From positions 186,001-250,000 of the forward strand of contig JBEKCD010000005.1 in assembly GCA_050015055.1 (NCBI GenBank): DNA of 64,000 nt. The letters run 5' to 3'. The notes below the pieces were generated by a model. That model searched no databases. It worked only from the letters and a program-made list of their open reading frames with translations, and was not told where the DNA came from. How positions within the stretch are numbered: position 1 is the stretch's first letter; each line of letters begins with the position of its first letter. The DNA comes from JBEKCD01 sp050015055 (GTDB lineage: Archaea > Thermoproteota > Bathyarchaeia > Bathyarchaeales > Bathycorpusculaceae). Made by a program: the position numbers and the translations under genes. This document shows positions 32,764-41,535 of the stretch, one piece after another.

Positions 32764-33957
32764 TTATCCAAGTTTTCTGAGGGCCATTTCCATCCTGTCC
32801 AATGCCTCTTCCAGGTCTTTGTAAGCAGAGGCGTAAGACAACCTGAGATAGCCTTCACCGCAGGCGCCGAAAGCGGAGCCCGGAACCGTTAGAACACTGG
32901 CTTCTTTCACGAGGAATTCCGCAAGCTGTTCCGAAGAGATCCCTGAGCCTCTGATGTTTGGGAAAGCGTAGAAAGCACCTTTGGGAAGTTGGCACTTGAA
33001 ACCTTTGATTTCATTAAGTCTTTTATGGACAAGGTGACGTCTTCTATCGAATTCCTTTACCATTTCTTCGACGCACTCCTGTGGCCCTTTCAACGCGGCC
33101 AACGCAACGTATTGCGAAAAGGTGTCTACACACGCAACAGTGTATTGATTCACGAGCCAAAGGGGAGAAACAAGGTCTCTCGGACCGTACACGCATCCAA
33201 CTCGAAGCCCAGTCATGGCATACGTCTTCGAAAAAGAGTTAATAACTAACGTGCGTTCATGCATTTCAGGAAACGTTGCGAGGCAGTAGTGCTTCACCCC
33301 GTCGTAAACCATTTTTTCGTACACTTCATCGGATATCACAACCAAGTCACAGTCGACAGTAATTTTCGCAAGCGCAGCGACTTCATCATAGGAAAGAACC
33401 GAGCCCGTAGGATTATTCGGGTAATTCAGTATCATCACACGTGACTTGTCCGTGATGAGTGACGTCACATCACTCATGGAAGGTCTGAAATCGTTGTCTT
33501 CACGCAAGGGGACGTGAACTGGAACCCCTCCCGCCAACAAAACACCAGGCTCATATACGACAAACCCAGGATCAGGAATCAACACCTCGTCGCCCGGGTT
33601 CAACAATCCCATCAGGGCTGTGAAAATGGCCTGCGTTCCACCCACCGTAACCAGAATCTCACAATTCGGGTCATAATTGAGCCCATAGTCGCGGTATGCC
33701 TTCTGCGCCAAAGCATCCCGCAATTCAGGAACCCCATTTGTCGGCGCATAGTGCGTTCTGCCTTCCTTGACGGCCCGCCAACCTCCATCCAATGCGTGCG
33801 AAGGAACGCAAAAATCGGGCTCGCCTACGCTCAAATTGAAACATACGGGCATTTCTTGAGCCAAAGCGAAGAAACGCCGTATTCCAGAGGACTTTATCAA
33901 TTTCAAGCGTTCCACGGGCTCCCAATGCGAAACCAATCCCCATTCCTCAATGCTCAT
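32764..33957 (-). CDS. Class I/II PLP aminotransferase
   Basis: About 397 residues from ATG 33957. NLSVGEPDF at the N-terminus, YPNNPTGSVLS, DEVYEKMVYDG and the lysine segment FSKTYAMTGLRVG mark an aspartate/aromatic aminotransferase of fold type I. The archaeal subgroup includes aspartate, alanine and aromatic enzymes, so the substrate is not resolved. The frame extends to 33996 with further ATGs at 33972 and 33996; the family start after GIRRFF favours the shorter one. It is convergent with the nitrilase gene. Confidence 0.92.
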   Translation of the reverse strand: MSIEEWGLVSHWEPVERLKLIKSSGIRRFFALAQEMPVCFNLSVGEPDFCVPSHALDGGWRAVKEGRTHYAPTNGVPELRDALAQKAYRDYGLNYDPNCEILVTVGGTQAIFTALMGLLNPGDEVLIPDPGFVVYEPGVLLAGGVPVHVPLREDNDFRPSMSDVTSLITDKSRVMILNYPNNPTGSVLSYDEVAALAKITVDCDLVVISDEVYEKMVYDGVKHYCLATFPEMHERTLVINSFSKTYAMTGLRVGCVYGPRDLVSPLWLVNQYTVACVDTFSQYVALAALKGPQECVEEMVKEFDRRRHLVHKRLNEIKGFKCQLPKGAFYAFPNIRGSGISSEQLAEFLVKEASVLTVPGSAFGACGEGYLRLSYASAYKDLEEALDRMEMALRKLG

Positions 33958-34083
33958 TGTGTCGACCAACATAAAAATCTTGCATCTCCAAAACAACCCT
34001 TAGACTCGTCGGAAGCGGCACCCTTAAAAGCGCACCCAGTATACAAAAGCGTATCCATTTAGCAACGCCCTAGAGGGAAGACT

Positions 34084-34563
34084 TTGAAGCTAAAAGACAG
34101 CGTACAATCCTGGCTAACAGGCTCCATAAACGACCCCATTGTCAAAATAATCGCTAAGAACAGCCATTTAACAAAAACCCAGCTTGAAACACTGCTAATA
34201 GACATCCTATCCGAAAATATCGCGGGCAAACCGCTAAAATACGACGAAAAGGCCAGCTTGAGACTAACGAAGGCTAAAATAAGCCGCGGCGCCTTTAACA
34301 GGACTCTACGCCAGGCTAAAGAAAACGTCATAAAATCCATCTATACGGTCCTACTGCTAGGGTACTTAGGAGTCTTCGAAAGCACAACTCTCGATCCCTA
34401 CCTCGAAATCGCGAACAAACTGCACGAGTACCTCGAGGCGTACAAAGACATCCCGAACAAGGGCGAGGAGCTAGGCGACCATCTAAAAGTCATAGAAATA
34501 ATAAGAGAACAGCTCGAATCAAGCCTAAAACAGCTCTCAAGTCCATCAGAAACCGTTTCGTGA
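34084..34563 (+). CDS. Conserved archaeal helical hypothetical protein
   Basis: 159 residues, charged and largely helical. TKTQLETLLIDIL and LTKAKISRGAFNRTLRQAKENV suggest a helix-turn-helix-like region, and the C-terminal half (LHEYLEAYKDIPNKGEELG and after) is a long amphipathic helix. No family is named here. It precedes a regulatory region and the membrane-anchored winged-helix gene at 34858 on the same strand. Confidence 0.6.
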   Translation: MKLKDSVQSWLTGSINDPIVKIIAKNSHLTKTQLETLLIDILSENIAGKPLKYDEKASLRLTKAKISRGAFNRTLRQAKENVIKSIYTVLLLGYLGVFESTTLDPYLEIANKLHEYLEAYKDIPNKGEELGDHLKVIEIIREQLESSLKQLSSPSETVS

Positions 34564-34857
34564 CGTCACAAGTCACACCTTCAAACGCGGTTGTGCAGGT
34601 CATACAACATCTAATAAGACAGGACACAATACGAGGCCGCAAACCTGAAAAGGACCGCAAATTCGAGTTATACAGCAACCTACGCAGAGCACAACATCCT
34701 TCAACATTTATCATCCAAACTGTGACGTGTGACGTCATGAGGGCTCTGGCTGATGGTGATCACCATAATCCTTAAATTCTGAATGGTAAACTTGTGATGT
34801 GTGACGCAACATGTGTGAATCACAAACAATCACAGAACAATCACAGAGGCGTGCTAG
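34560..34857 (+). promoter_or_regulatory. Regulatory region with TGTGACGT repeats and ATGGTGATCACCAT palindrome
   Basis: These 300 bp hold a TATA-like CCTTAAATT at 34770-34778, a perfect 14-bp palindrome ATGGTGATCACCAT at 34753-34766 right beside it, and copies of TGTGAC/GTGACGTC at 34560-34578, 34721-34737 and 34792-34808, followed by three TCACA units near 34818-34846. This layout suggests operators flanking a promoter for the gene at 34858, which itself encodes a winged helix. A 71-residue frame at 34560-34775 is open but not convincing. Confidence 0.5.
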
Positions 34858-35565
34858 TTGCCGGATCCCTTGCTTGTCCTTCTGAGCATACTACTCGGTA
34901 CGACCATTGTTGCGGCAGTCGAATACTATAGGCAGCTCCGCAGGGCGCAAAGAGAGTATGAGAAGGCCAGAGGCGCCGTTGAGGACATAGTTCTGAGCTT
35001 TAACAGGCAACTCAAACATGAAGCCAGCAAGCTGGAAGCTCTCGGATACAAAATTGAAGCTGCCGCGTCGAGGACTGAGGGTGCTACGAGAAAATCAGAG
35101 GAACTTGACGGAATGATGAGGGCTCTCGAAAGCAAAGTTGCCGCCGATTCAGAGGACAGAAAAGGCATTTCCACGCGCCTGATCGAGGTTGAAAAGAGAA
35201 CATCTGATTTTGTTGCATCACAAGAGGCGATTACCTCCAAGATCGCCAGTCTGGAGGAACAGGCCAGCCAGTTCAAGATAGCGCCTGAAACGCATTTTGA
35301 AGGTGTAATACCATTAAAGAGGGAGAAAGCCATGGCCCAGTTGACCGACACTGAAGTAGCGGTGTTGGAATTGCTAGTTTCTGAGGGTGCCAAGACTGCG
35401 CCTGAAATCAAGGAAAGAGTCAAACTCAGTCGGGAACATACGGCCAGACTGATGAAAAAGCTTTACGAAGGAGGATATTTGGAAAGGGAGACTCAGAAGA
35501 TTCCATTTAAGTACAGTGTCAAGAAAGAGATGGAGAAGCTTCTGAAGAAAAGCGAAGCAACATGA
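34858..35565 (+). CDS. Membrane-anchored coiled-coil protein with C-terminal winged helix
   Basis: 235 residues. A single N-terminal hydrophobic segment (LLVLLSILLGTTIVAAVEYY, about 5-24) is followed by about 120 residues of coiled coil, rich in A/E/K/R/S with heptad spacing, and then a MarR-like winged helix from about 160: LTDTEVAVLELLVSEGAKT, APEIKERVKLSREHTARLMKKL and a wing ending FKYSVKKEM. It could link membrane state to transcription. The start is TTG; palindromes upstream may be its own operators. Confidence 0.75.
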   Translation: MPDPLLVLLSILLGTTIVAAVEYYRQLRRAQREYEKARGAVEDIVLSFNRQLKHEASKLEALGYKIEAAASRTEGATRKSEELDGMMRALESKVAADSEDRKGISTRLIEVEKRTSDFVASQEAITSKIASLEEQASQFKIAPETHFEGVIPLKREKAMAQLTDTEVAVLELLVSEGAKTAPEIKERVKLSREHTARLMKKLYEGGYLERETQKIPFKYSVKKEMEKLLKKSEAT

Positions 35566-35665
35566 TCGGTACTGTGCCCCAGAATGAAGTGCTGCAGGTA
35601 AAACAAGTGGCGCTTGCTGATTCGCGCGAGCACGCGTGTCTGCAAATGAGTTCACTCGAGTCGCA

Positions 35666-36094
35666 TCATGTAACTTTCTGTTTTATAGTTGCTTGCGGAA
35701 CACCTTGCGTCGCTTTATACCTCAAATTGTTGGATGCCCCCGTTCTCAGGATGATCCCTTTCGCTGCCAATCTGGACAAGTATGTGGACACTGTGCTGAG
35801 GCTTATGGGTTCTTTTAGCTCTTGCTCATACACGGATTGAACCTCCAGCGAGGAAAACCAGACAGCCGGAAAGTGTCTCTGGACGATGACCCGCACCTTG
35901 TCGTACTTCGATAGCTCGTTACCGGGGGCTGTATACCCAGTCCCTTGGTTGCCACCTCCAGGCATTCCGCCAAGCAATTCCACAAGGTCCAAGAGGCGCA
36001 AAGCCTTGTCTCTGGTCACTTGCCCCTCGAAACTTATCGAGTAGCGATTGCCCTCAGTATCGAACATATCCACGCGTACTTTCCTCGCCGGCAT
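35666..36094 (-). CDS. Winged-helix protein with N-terminal beta domain
   Basis: 142 residues from ATG 36094 (MPARKVRVDMFDTEG). The N-terminus holds a small beta unit (KVRVDMFDTEGNRYSISFEG) of the kind seen before archaeal winged-helix regulators; the C-terminus (VQRHFPAVWFSSLEVQSVY, SLSTVSTYLSRLAAKGIILR) is a typical winged helix. A Gly-rich linker joins them. An upstream in-frame ATG (36139) adds 15 unlikely residues. It faces the putative replication origin and may be regulated together with it. Confidence 0.75.
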   Translation of the reverse strand: MPARKVRVDMFDTEGNRYSISFEGQVTRDKALRLLDLVELLGGMPGGGNQGTGYTAPGNELSKYDKVRVIVQRHFPAVWFSSLEVQSVYEQELKEPISLSTVSTYLSRLAAKGIILRTGASNNLRYKATQGVPQATIKQKVT

Positions 36095-36291
36095 GAACAG
36101 TATGCACCTTAAGGTGGTGTTCACAACTTTACAGTTCACACGTTATAGGTGTTACGGTGAAGCGCATTATGGGAAGAAACAGTCAAAGAGGAGGAAACTT
36201 GGAATAGAGTCCGATTCGCAGTTTCTTTGGTGTTACAAGCTTCACATGGTTGTAGAAGGACTGGAACTGGCTGAGCCTGGCGCGGATGTGA

Positions 36292-36316
36292 TTCTGCAGT
36301 AGAAACTGTGGGGTGG
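36292..36316 (+). promoter_or_regulatory. ORB-like origin box A
   Basis: Reads TGCAGTAGAAACTGTGGGG from 36295, matching the ORB consensus CCAGTGGAAACnnnGGGG with a few changes and including the G-run. It is the weakest of the three boxes on the left half but retains AGTnGAAAC and GGGGT. Confidence 0.5.
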
Positions 36317-36552
36317 TGTCTTCACAAGAAAGAGCCATAAATAAATCAATAAATTGGTCAATAAGGCTAAAAAAGAGACATTGCTAAATCAACTTCACAA
36401 TGCCTTCACAAATAGTGAACGAAAGAAGCAGTAACAGAGTGTTCGTCCCTACTGTCTCATCATGCCTTGCTGAAAACGGTCAGTGAATATTTGCAGGCCT
36501 ACACTGGGTTTGTGTGGAACAATCATGAATCACATTGAGTTTCTGGTGACGG

Positions 36553-36578
36553 CCACCCCTTGGTTTCCATTGGAATGC
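36553..36578 (-). promoter_or_regulatory. ORB-like origin box B
   Basis: On the minus strand it reads GCATTCCAATGGAAACCAAG followed by GGGTGG, close to the euryarchaeal/crenarchaeal ORB consensus GTTCCAGTGGAAACAAAGGGGT. Best match of the three, inverted relative to A and C. Confidence 0.7.
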
Positions 36579-36731
36579 AGTATCAAGTTTAGCAGGTACT
36601 TTGTCCAGCAACTTTTTCGATTGTGTATCTAAAATCTTTAACAGTGATCATTATAACAGTTTCAGGATAGTTACCATTCAGAGTATATTCCCCAGAGAGG
36701 AAGGAATCAGCATTATTCTAAGAATTAATAG

Positions 36732-36758
36732 AGTTCCAGCGGAAATTGTGGGGCCTGT
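36732..36758 (+). promoter_or_regulatory. ORB-like origin box C
   Basis: Reads GTTCCAGCGGAAATTGTGGG then GCC, matching GTTCCAGTGGAAAC with the following G-run. With box B it forms an inverted pair flanking a 150-bp AT-rich segment. Confidence 0.68.
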
Positions 36759-36902
36759 GTATGTTTGAAATGAGCAACGTCACGGTGAGCCTACTCTTCT
36801 TTTAGGATTGTGGTGTTGTGCATTTAGTTTTCTGTACGACATAGCTTATCCCTCTGCACAGGAAAGGGAGGTGTTGCCTTTGAAATTTCGGGAGGGGTTG
36901 GG

Positions 36903-38144
36903 ATGAGTGACGTTGATGCTCTTGATGATGTTTTCGAGAGGTTTGTAAGTAACGTGCGGATATTCAAGGACCGGGAAGTGTTGCGCCACGACTATATCCC
37001 TGATAAGCTGCCTCACAGGGGCGAACAGATTAAACGACTTGGCGAAACTGTGGCTCCCGTGCTTAAAGGCGCTAGGAGTTCCAACCTCTTTATTTATGGA
37101 AAAACCGGCACGGGCAAGACAGCCGTCACAAGGTATGTGCTAAGCCACCTTGAATTCAGGGCTAAGGAGTTCAACGCTCCCGTAAAGTTCTGCTACGTCA
37201 ATTGTCGCATGGCTGGATCCGAGTATCGTGTCTTCGCTAGTCTGTGTCAAAGTCTGGGCGTGTCTATTCCTTTCACGGGGTTGTCTGTAGGTGAGGTCTT
37301 CGACAGACTCAGGGCCGGGCTCGACGTTTCAAGGGTAATCTTCATCATCGTGCTAGACGAGGCCGATGCGCTCGTGAAATCACGCGGCGATCGCCTTCTC
37401 TACGAGTTAACGAGGATAAATGAGACCCTGGACAAGAGCAAGGTAACCCTCATTGGCATTTCGAACGACCTTCGGTTCAAAGAGTTTCTTGACCCAAGAG
37501 TGCTCAGCTCACTCAGTGAAGAGGAGATTGTCTTCAGGCCTTACGACGCGAGCGAACTGAGGAATATCCTTTCGGAACGTGCGAGGACGGCTTTCTGCGA
37601 CAACGCGCTGTCCGATGCTGCTCTCGGTCTCTGCGCTGCGTTGGCCGCTGCTGAACACGGGGATGCGAGGCGAGCCCTGGATCTGCTACGTGTGGCTGGC
37701 GAAGTTGCGGAACGGAAGGGGGCGGGTGTCGTTGTTGAAGAGCACGTGCGTGACGCTGAGAAACACATTGAGCATAACCGTATTTTCGAGGGTCTTCAGA
37801 ATCTGACTCTGCATTCCAAGCTCGTCGTTTTGAGCGTTTACCACTTGACTAGGACAAACGCTAACGGCGCGATTACTGGCGAGATTTCTGAAATCTATGA
37901 CGAACTCTGTGCTGAACTGGGCGTCACGCCTCTCACACAACGTCGGTTGAGCACGTTGGTGAACGAGCTCGACGCCATGGGACTGGTTAACGCGAAGGTT
38001 GTGAGCATGGGAAGGTATGGTCGCACAAAGAAGATACGGTTGGAGATCCAACGCAGCACCATCAAGGACGTGTTTGCTGGCGACAGTAGGCTCGGTCGTC
38101 TAACCGATTACAGCCCGAGATGCCTCATGAAACGCCCCAACTGA
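36903..38144 (+). CDS. cdc6: Orc1/Cdc6 replication initiator
   Basis: 413-residue AAA+ origin-binding protein. Walker A is GKTGTGKT (66-73), Walker B is FIIVLDEADAL (147-157), and sensor 1 lies near TLIGISNDLRF. The C-terminal winged helix (about 320-400; TQRRLSTLVNELDAMGLVN and the RYGRTKKIRL wing) binds ORB elements. The ATG follows GGGAGGGGTTGG. It loads the MCM helicase. PolD small subunit is convergent just downstream, an arrangement also known beside the Pyrococcus origin. Confidence 0.97.
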   Translation: MSDVDALDDVFERFVSNVRIFKDREVLRHDYIPDKLPHRGEQIKRLGETVAPVLKGARSSNLFIYGKTGTGKTAVTRYVLSHLEFRAKEFNAPVKFCYVNCRMAGSEYRVFASLCQSLGVSIPFTGLSVGEVFDRLRAGLDVSRVIFIIVLDEADALVKSRGDRLLYELTRINETLDKSKVTLIGISNDLRFKEFLDPRVLSSLSEEEIVFRPYDASELRNILSERARTAFCDNALSDAALGLCAALAAAEHGDARRALDLLRVAGEVAERKGAGVVVEEHVRDAEKHIEHNRIFEGLQNLTLHSKLVVLSVYHLTRTNANGAITGEISEIYDELCAELGVTPLTQRRLSTLVNELDAMGLVNAKVVSMGRYGRTKKIRLEIQRSTIKDVFAGDSRLGRLTDYSPRCLMKRPN

Positions 38145-38229
38145 AGCATGAAACTGAACTGAAAAGGAAATATGCTCGCGCGATTCGAATCGGAAACAGG
38201 GTGTTCATGTCTGGGAGGCTGAGGATATT

Positions 38230-38241
38230 GGCGCGCGCGCT
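38230..38241. repeat. Alternating GC run
   Basis: GGCGCGCGCGCTTA just after the cdc6 gene, covering the stop codon region of the convergent tautomerase gene. One of more than ten GCGCGC-type runs at gene borders in the window. Confidence 0.5.
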
Positions 38242-38429
38242 TATGGTTTTGCCTTGGATGCTGGCTCTCCGCATGTGCCCCAGTTGCATTTTGGTACGTC
38301 GTGGATTATTATGTGTAGTCGATCGGCTGGAACACCGATGTCCTCAAACGCCTTTGTGATACCTTTGATGAGCTTTGCCTTCTGTTCCTCGTTTCTTCCT
38401 TGCCACATCTCCACGATTACTACTGGCAT
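38241..38429 (-). CDS. 4-oxalocrotonate tautomerase family protein
   Basis: 62-residue small tautomerase. Pro2 becomes the N-terminal catalytic proline after Met removal (MPVVIVEMWQGR), followed by KAKLIKGITKAFEDIGVPAD and LHIIIHDVPKCNWGTCG, the family beta-alpha-beta pattern. Length is typical. Characterised members tautomerise enol/keto acids; the substrate here is unknown. Confidence 0.88.
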   Translation of the reverse strand: MPVVIVEMWQGRNEEQKAKLIKGITKAFEDIGVPADRLHIIIHDVPKCNWGTCGEPASKAKP

Positions 38430-38552
38430 TGTGTCACCTCTGGCTCCTTCTGGAATGGTTGAGGACTAAAATCTTTCGACCTGAACACAGGCTTTTTCTT
38501 CTAACTTGGTCTGCCATATGTCAGCAAGGCAGGAGCCGAAGAGTCTGGCTTA

Positions 38553-40118
38553 TCATGCGAACGGAATAACTGTAACTTCCATGGATTGAAGGTTCACAAC
38601 AGGAACTTTGGCAGGTGTTGGCATGAAGCCGTTTCTCCGCATGTAGTCTGTTTGTTCTTGCCAGCATCCTGAGTTCACGATCAAGACCCCGCGGTAGTTA
38701 GCGTATTCTAATGCATGCACGTGCCCGGCGTGGAAAATGTCTGGGACTCGCTGAATAACGAGCGGGTCTCTGTTTTCGGGAGACAGGGGTGTTTTTCCGC
38801 CATATACTGGTGCCAAGTGCCGGCTCTGCAATAGGAGTCTCATCGCTTTTTCGGGACGGCTGTGACTCATGTCCGGCACTGTTGAAATCACATCGTCCAA
38901 GCTTCGTCCATGGAAAACTAGTATCTCAACACCGTGCAGGCTGAGAGTGCATGGGCTGCCTAGGGAACGGACTTTTCTTGAGTCCTGCAGGGTCTCGAGG
39001 AAAGTGTCTGCTATTGCTGGCTGGGGCAAGGCTTTTCTGGGGGCATCGTGGTTTCCGGGCGTTACTATTACTTCTATGTAGTCTGGGATTTGTTCAAGGT
39101 ACTTTGAGGCGAGCCTGTACTGTTTGTGCACGTCTTTGATGGCTAGCTCTCTCACTTGGTTAGGGTAGACTCCCACACCGTCGACTATGTCGCCTGCCAC
39201 CAGGACATACTTGACGTGGCCTGCAATTTCCCGTGACCTTTCATTGCCGTATTTGCCGTTGAGCCACAATATGAAGCGGTCGAAGGCTTCTCGCGTGAAT
39301 TTTGTGCTGCCAACGTGCATGTCTGAGGTAAGTACCGCATAGACTGGCACTGGAGCTTTGCGAGGTGTTTTTTGAGGTACGTCTGGTAGGACGATGTCTT
39401 CTGCGATTAGCAGATTGCTTCTTGTTTTCACCACGCCTAAACAGACAATCTGATCGAGCATGAGAAACCGCGCCTTTTTCTGAAGATCAGATGAGGCATT
39501 CTGGGGCACAAGCACGGTCATGTTCGCTGTCAAATCCTCGACCGTGAGTATCGTCTTCTGCTTCGACTCCCTCTTCTCGGTTATCATGCCAATTATTTTG
39601 AGCCTCGTCCCTGATTGGGATCTCAAGGCGTCCATAACTGACGCTGCGCTTTTCACATCCATTCTTTGCCTGAGCAGTTTCTCTGTCTGTTTGAATCGGT
39701 CTTGGAAGTACTCTAGGTAATCCTCGATTGTTCCGCTTGAGCTGAGCTTGGTGCTTGGGTCGTCGATTATTGTGATGCTTGCGTCAACGTCTTTTGCGTA
39801 GGGGTGGAAGGGCGCCTTGTTCTCTGTAGTCTGTGGCGTTCGTGGTTCCAGCAATGGCTCTGGCCGGTCCTCAAGGGGTTCGCCGGCAATTTCTTCTGCG
39901 GGTTTCTCCACTTCCACCATTCGTTCCAAGAAGTTTCTTTCTATGAAGAACGGTCTTTCTCCGAGTTCTTCTAGCTGTTTGATTGCTTTGCTCATGACTT
40001 CGGCTGGATCTTCCGTCGCCATTATTGTGTTTAAGAACTCGAAGGCTTCCTTATTCAGCTGATACCCTGCCGCAAGGGTCAGTTCTACAGCTTTTTGCAG
40101 TTTTCCTTCATCACTCAT
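38553..40118 (-). CDS. polB: DNA polymerase D small subunit (DP1)
   Basis: 521 residues from ATG 40118, with GGAG eight bases upstream. The N-terminal helical part is family-specific, an OB fold follows, and the C-terminal calcineurin-like phosphoesterase carries DMHVGSTKF, GDIVDGVG, PGNHDAPRKA and HAGHVHALEY, the proofreading 3'-5' exonuclease motifs. The frame is open 81 codons further upstream to 40361, but that extension does not resemble the family and is not kept. Together with DP2 it forms PolD. Next to orc1/cdc6, as in Thermococcales. Confidence 0.95.
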   Translation of the reverse strand: MSDEGKLQKAVELTLAAGYQLNKEAFEFLNTIMATEDPAEVMSKAIKQLEELGERPFFIERNFLERMVEVEKPAEEIAGEPLEDRPEPLLEPRTPQTTENKAPFHPYAKDVDASITIIDDPSTKLSSSGTIEDYLEYFQDRFKQTEKLLRQRMDVKSAASVMDALRSQSGTRLKIIGMITEKRESKQKTILTVEDLTANMTVLVPQNASSDLQKKARFLMLDQIVCLGVVKTRSNLLIAEDIVLPDVPQKTPRKAPVPVYAVLTSDMHVGSTKFTREAFDRFILWLNGKYGNERSREIAGHVKYVLVAGDIVDGVGVYPNQVRELAIKDVHKQYRLASKYLEQIPDYIEVIVTPGNHDAPRKALPQPAIADTFLETLQDSRKVRSLGSPCTLSLHGVEILVFHGRSLDDVISTVPDMSHSRPEKAMRLLLQSRHLAPVYGGKTPLSPENRDPLVIQRVPDIFHAGHVHALEYANYRGVLIVNSGCWQEQTDYMRRNGFMPTPAKVPVVNLQSMEVTVIPFA

Positions 40119-40540
40119 TCCGAGTTCTCCATTAATGTCTTGGGCGACTACGAAGGCTTCTTCCTCGTCCCGCATCGCCTCTTTTGGTTCGGCCGTGGAA
40201 GACATCCCCCTCAACACAACTGTTCCAAAGTCTCTCTCATTGGAGATAACATGCTCTTGCCGAGGCGGACTCCCTTCTATTGTTCTGTATCCTTCTTCTT
40301 CTATTAACGTGTTTAGTCCGCAGCGGGCTTTGCAAACTTTTGTCGAGTGCCCCAATGGCATGCAGCGATGGTTTCACGCTTCCGCTTCTGTGTTTTGCAA
40401 AACCTGTTCTCGTCTCTGGTTTCTCAGCTGGATGCATGCTGATCATACTTCGACTGTTTGGTTCTAACAACAATATGCTAATCTATACGGGATGTTTCTT
40501 GTTACATGGCAGTATCGATAGTCACATGCTTGGTGATTTA
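40119..40540. other. Intergenic region between DP1 and PhoU genes
   Basis: About 420 bp with open frames on both strands but no convincing gene. On the plus strand at about 40340-40420 a frame encodes VECPNGMQRWFHAS and VFCKTC, which looks like part of a zinc ribbon; the minus-strand extension of DP1 covers the same bases. Either could be a small gene. Promoters for the divergent genes must lie here. Confidence 0.3.
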
Positions 40541-41524
40541 ATGAGTGAACTACGCAAGGTGCAACGCACTCCGGGCGGTACCTTTTTTGTGTGCCTGCCA
40601 AAGCCTTGGGCCGAGCAATACGGCTTAAGAAAAGGATCGATCCTCGCTCTGAGCGAGACCGGTGAGGGCAAACTGGTCATAGACGCGAAACACGGTGTTG
40701 AGCCATCGCCGCGTACTGTCACCTTGAAACCTGGACCCTATCTAGGACGTGAAATCATTGGAACGTACCTACTTGGTTTTGATGCCATTCGCGTTGAAGG
40801 AAAGGATCGCATTAGCTTCGAGATGCGAGATATCGTCAAAAACACGGTTAGTCATCTAGTCGGGCTGGAGATAGTTGAGGAGGATTATGCCCGCATTGTT
40901 TTGCAGTGTTTGTTGGAACCCTCGGGTTTTCCGCCTGAAAAGATTCTGCGACGTGGGTACACTATAGCTGCTAGTATGCACCGGGACGTTGCCAAGGCCT
41001 TCGTAGATGGTGATGTTGCGCTGGCGAGGAGTGTGACAGCAAGGGATGATGAGGGGAACAGGCTCTACTTCCTTCTTGTTCGTATTCTTCGGACGATAAT
41101 TCAAAACCCGAGTCTGAGTGAAAAACTGGGTGTTGGGCCGATTGAATGTTTAGATTATCGCTTGGCCGCAAGCCTCGTGGAAGCCATAGGCGACGAGTGC
41201 GTGCGCATATCCATGAAGACAGTTGAACTAAATGGTGAAAAATTGGATGAAGACCTGAGAAAACAGTTTTTGGCTCTTCACGTGATTTGCTTTGGAGCTC
41301 ACGAAGACGCCCTGACGGCTTTCTTGGCAGGTTCTATAGACGTTGCAGAGAAGGTTCGGGGGATGCGAGATAAGGTTGAGAAAGAGTTTACTAGAATCGA
41401 GGAAGTTGCCAGAGCACAGTCACTCGACATCGTTGCTCAAATCCTCTCAGCAGCCTCATTTCTGAGACAAATCTACGAACACAGTGTGGACATCGCCGAC
41501 CTAGCGGTTCCTAAAAAAACCTGA
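40541..41524 (+). CDS. PhoU domain protein with N-terminal AbrB-like domain
   Basis: 327 residues from ATG 40541, preceded by GGTGATTT. Residues 1-45 (RKVQRTPGGTFFVCLPKPWA, then GSILALSETGEGKLVI) match the SpoVT/AbrB DNA-binding swap-hairpin; the rest is two helical PhoU repeats, including LVGLEIVEEDYARIVLQCLL and AQSLDIVAQILSAASFLRQI. Archaeal proteins of this kind are thought to regulate phosphate uptake. The frame opens at 40280, but the upstream part lacks family similarity. Divergent from DP1. Confidence 0.85.
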   Translation: MSELRKVQRTPGGTFFVCLPKPWAEQYGLRKGSILALSETGEGKLVIDAKHGVEPSPRTVTLKPGPYLGREIIGTYLLGFDAIRVEGKDRISFEMRDIVKNTVSHLVGLEIVEEDYARIVLQCLLEPSGFPPEKILRRGYTIAASMHRDVAKAFVDGDVALARSVTARDDEGNRLYFLLVRILRTIIQNPSLSEKLGVGPIECLDYRLAASLVEAIGDECVRISMKTVELNGEKLDEDLRKQFLALHVICFGAHEDALTAFLAGSIDVAEKVRGMRDKVEKEFTRIEEVARAQSLDIVAQILSAASFLRQIYEHSVDIADLAVPKKT

Positions 41525-41535
41525 GGGTTCTATCC

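Larger units (their letters stand above)
36292..36902. other. oriC: Putative replication origin (oriC) upstream of orc1/cdc6
   Basis: A 600-bp non-coding region directly upstream of orc1/cdc6. It contains three boxes like the archaeal origin recognition box: 36292-36316 (+), 36553-36578 (-) and 36732-36758 (+). AT-rich stretches lie between them (36338-36400 and 36580-36730), suitable as unwinding elements. The inverted pair flanking an AT-rich segment beside the initiator gene is the standard Thermococcus/Sulfolobus-type origin layout. This is read from sequence only; no replication data. Confidence 0.7.

Noticed and set aside
33440..33480. Palindrome ATGAGTGA...TCACTCAT near TGACGTCA
   Set aside because: It lies inside the aminotransferase coding sequence and is explained by codons.
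34560..34775. 71-residue frame overlapping the previous stop
   Set aside because: Composition is poor, the region is dominated by operator-like repeats and a promoter box.
36506..36525. Fourth ORB-like box (GTTCCACACAAACCC on the minus strand)
   Set aside because: One base of spacing is missing and the G-run is absent, so it is weaker than the three kept.
40119..40361. N-terminal extension of DP1
   Set aside because: The extension is not in the family and a GGAG site precedes ATG 40118.
40280..40540. N-terminal hydrophobic extension of the PhoU protein
   Set aside because: AbrB-like domain begins at the later ATG with GGTGAT upstream; the extension is shadow of the opposite frame.
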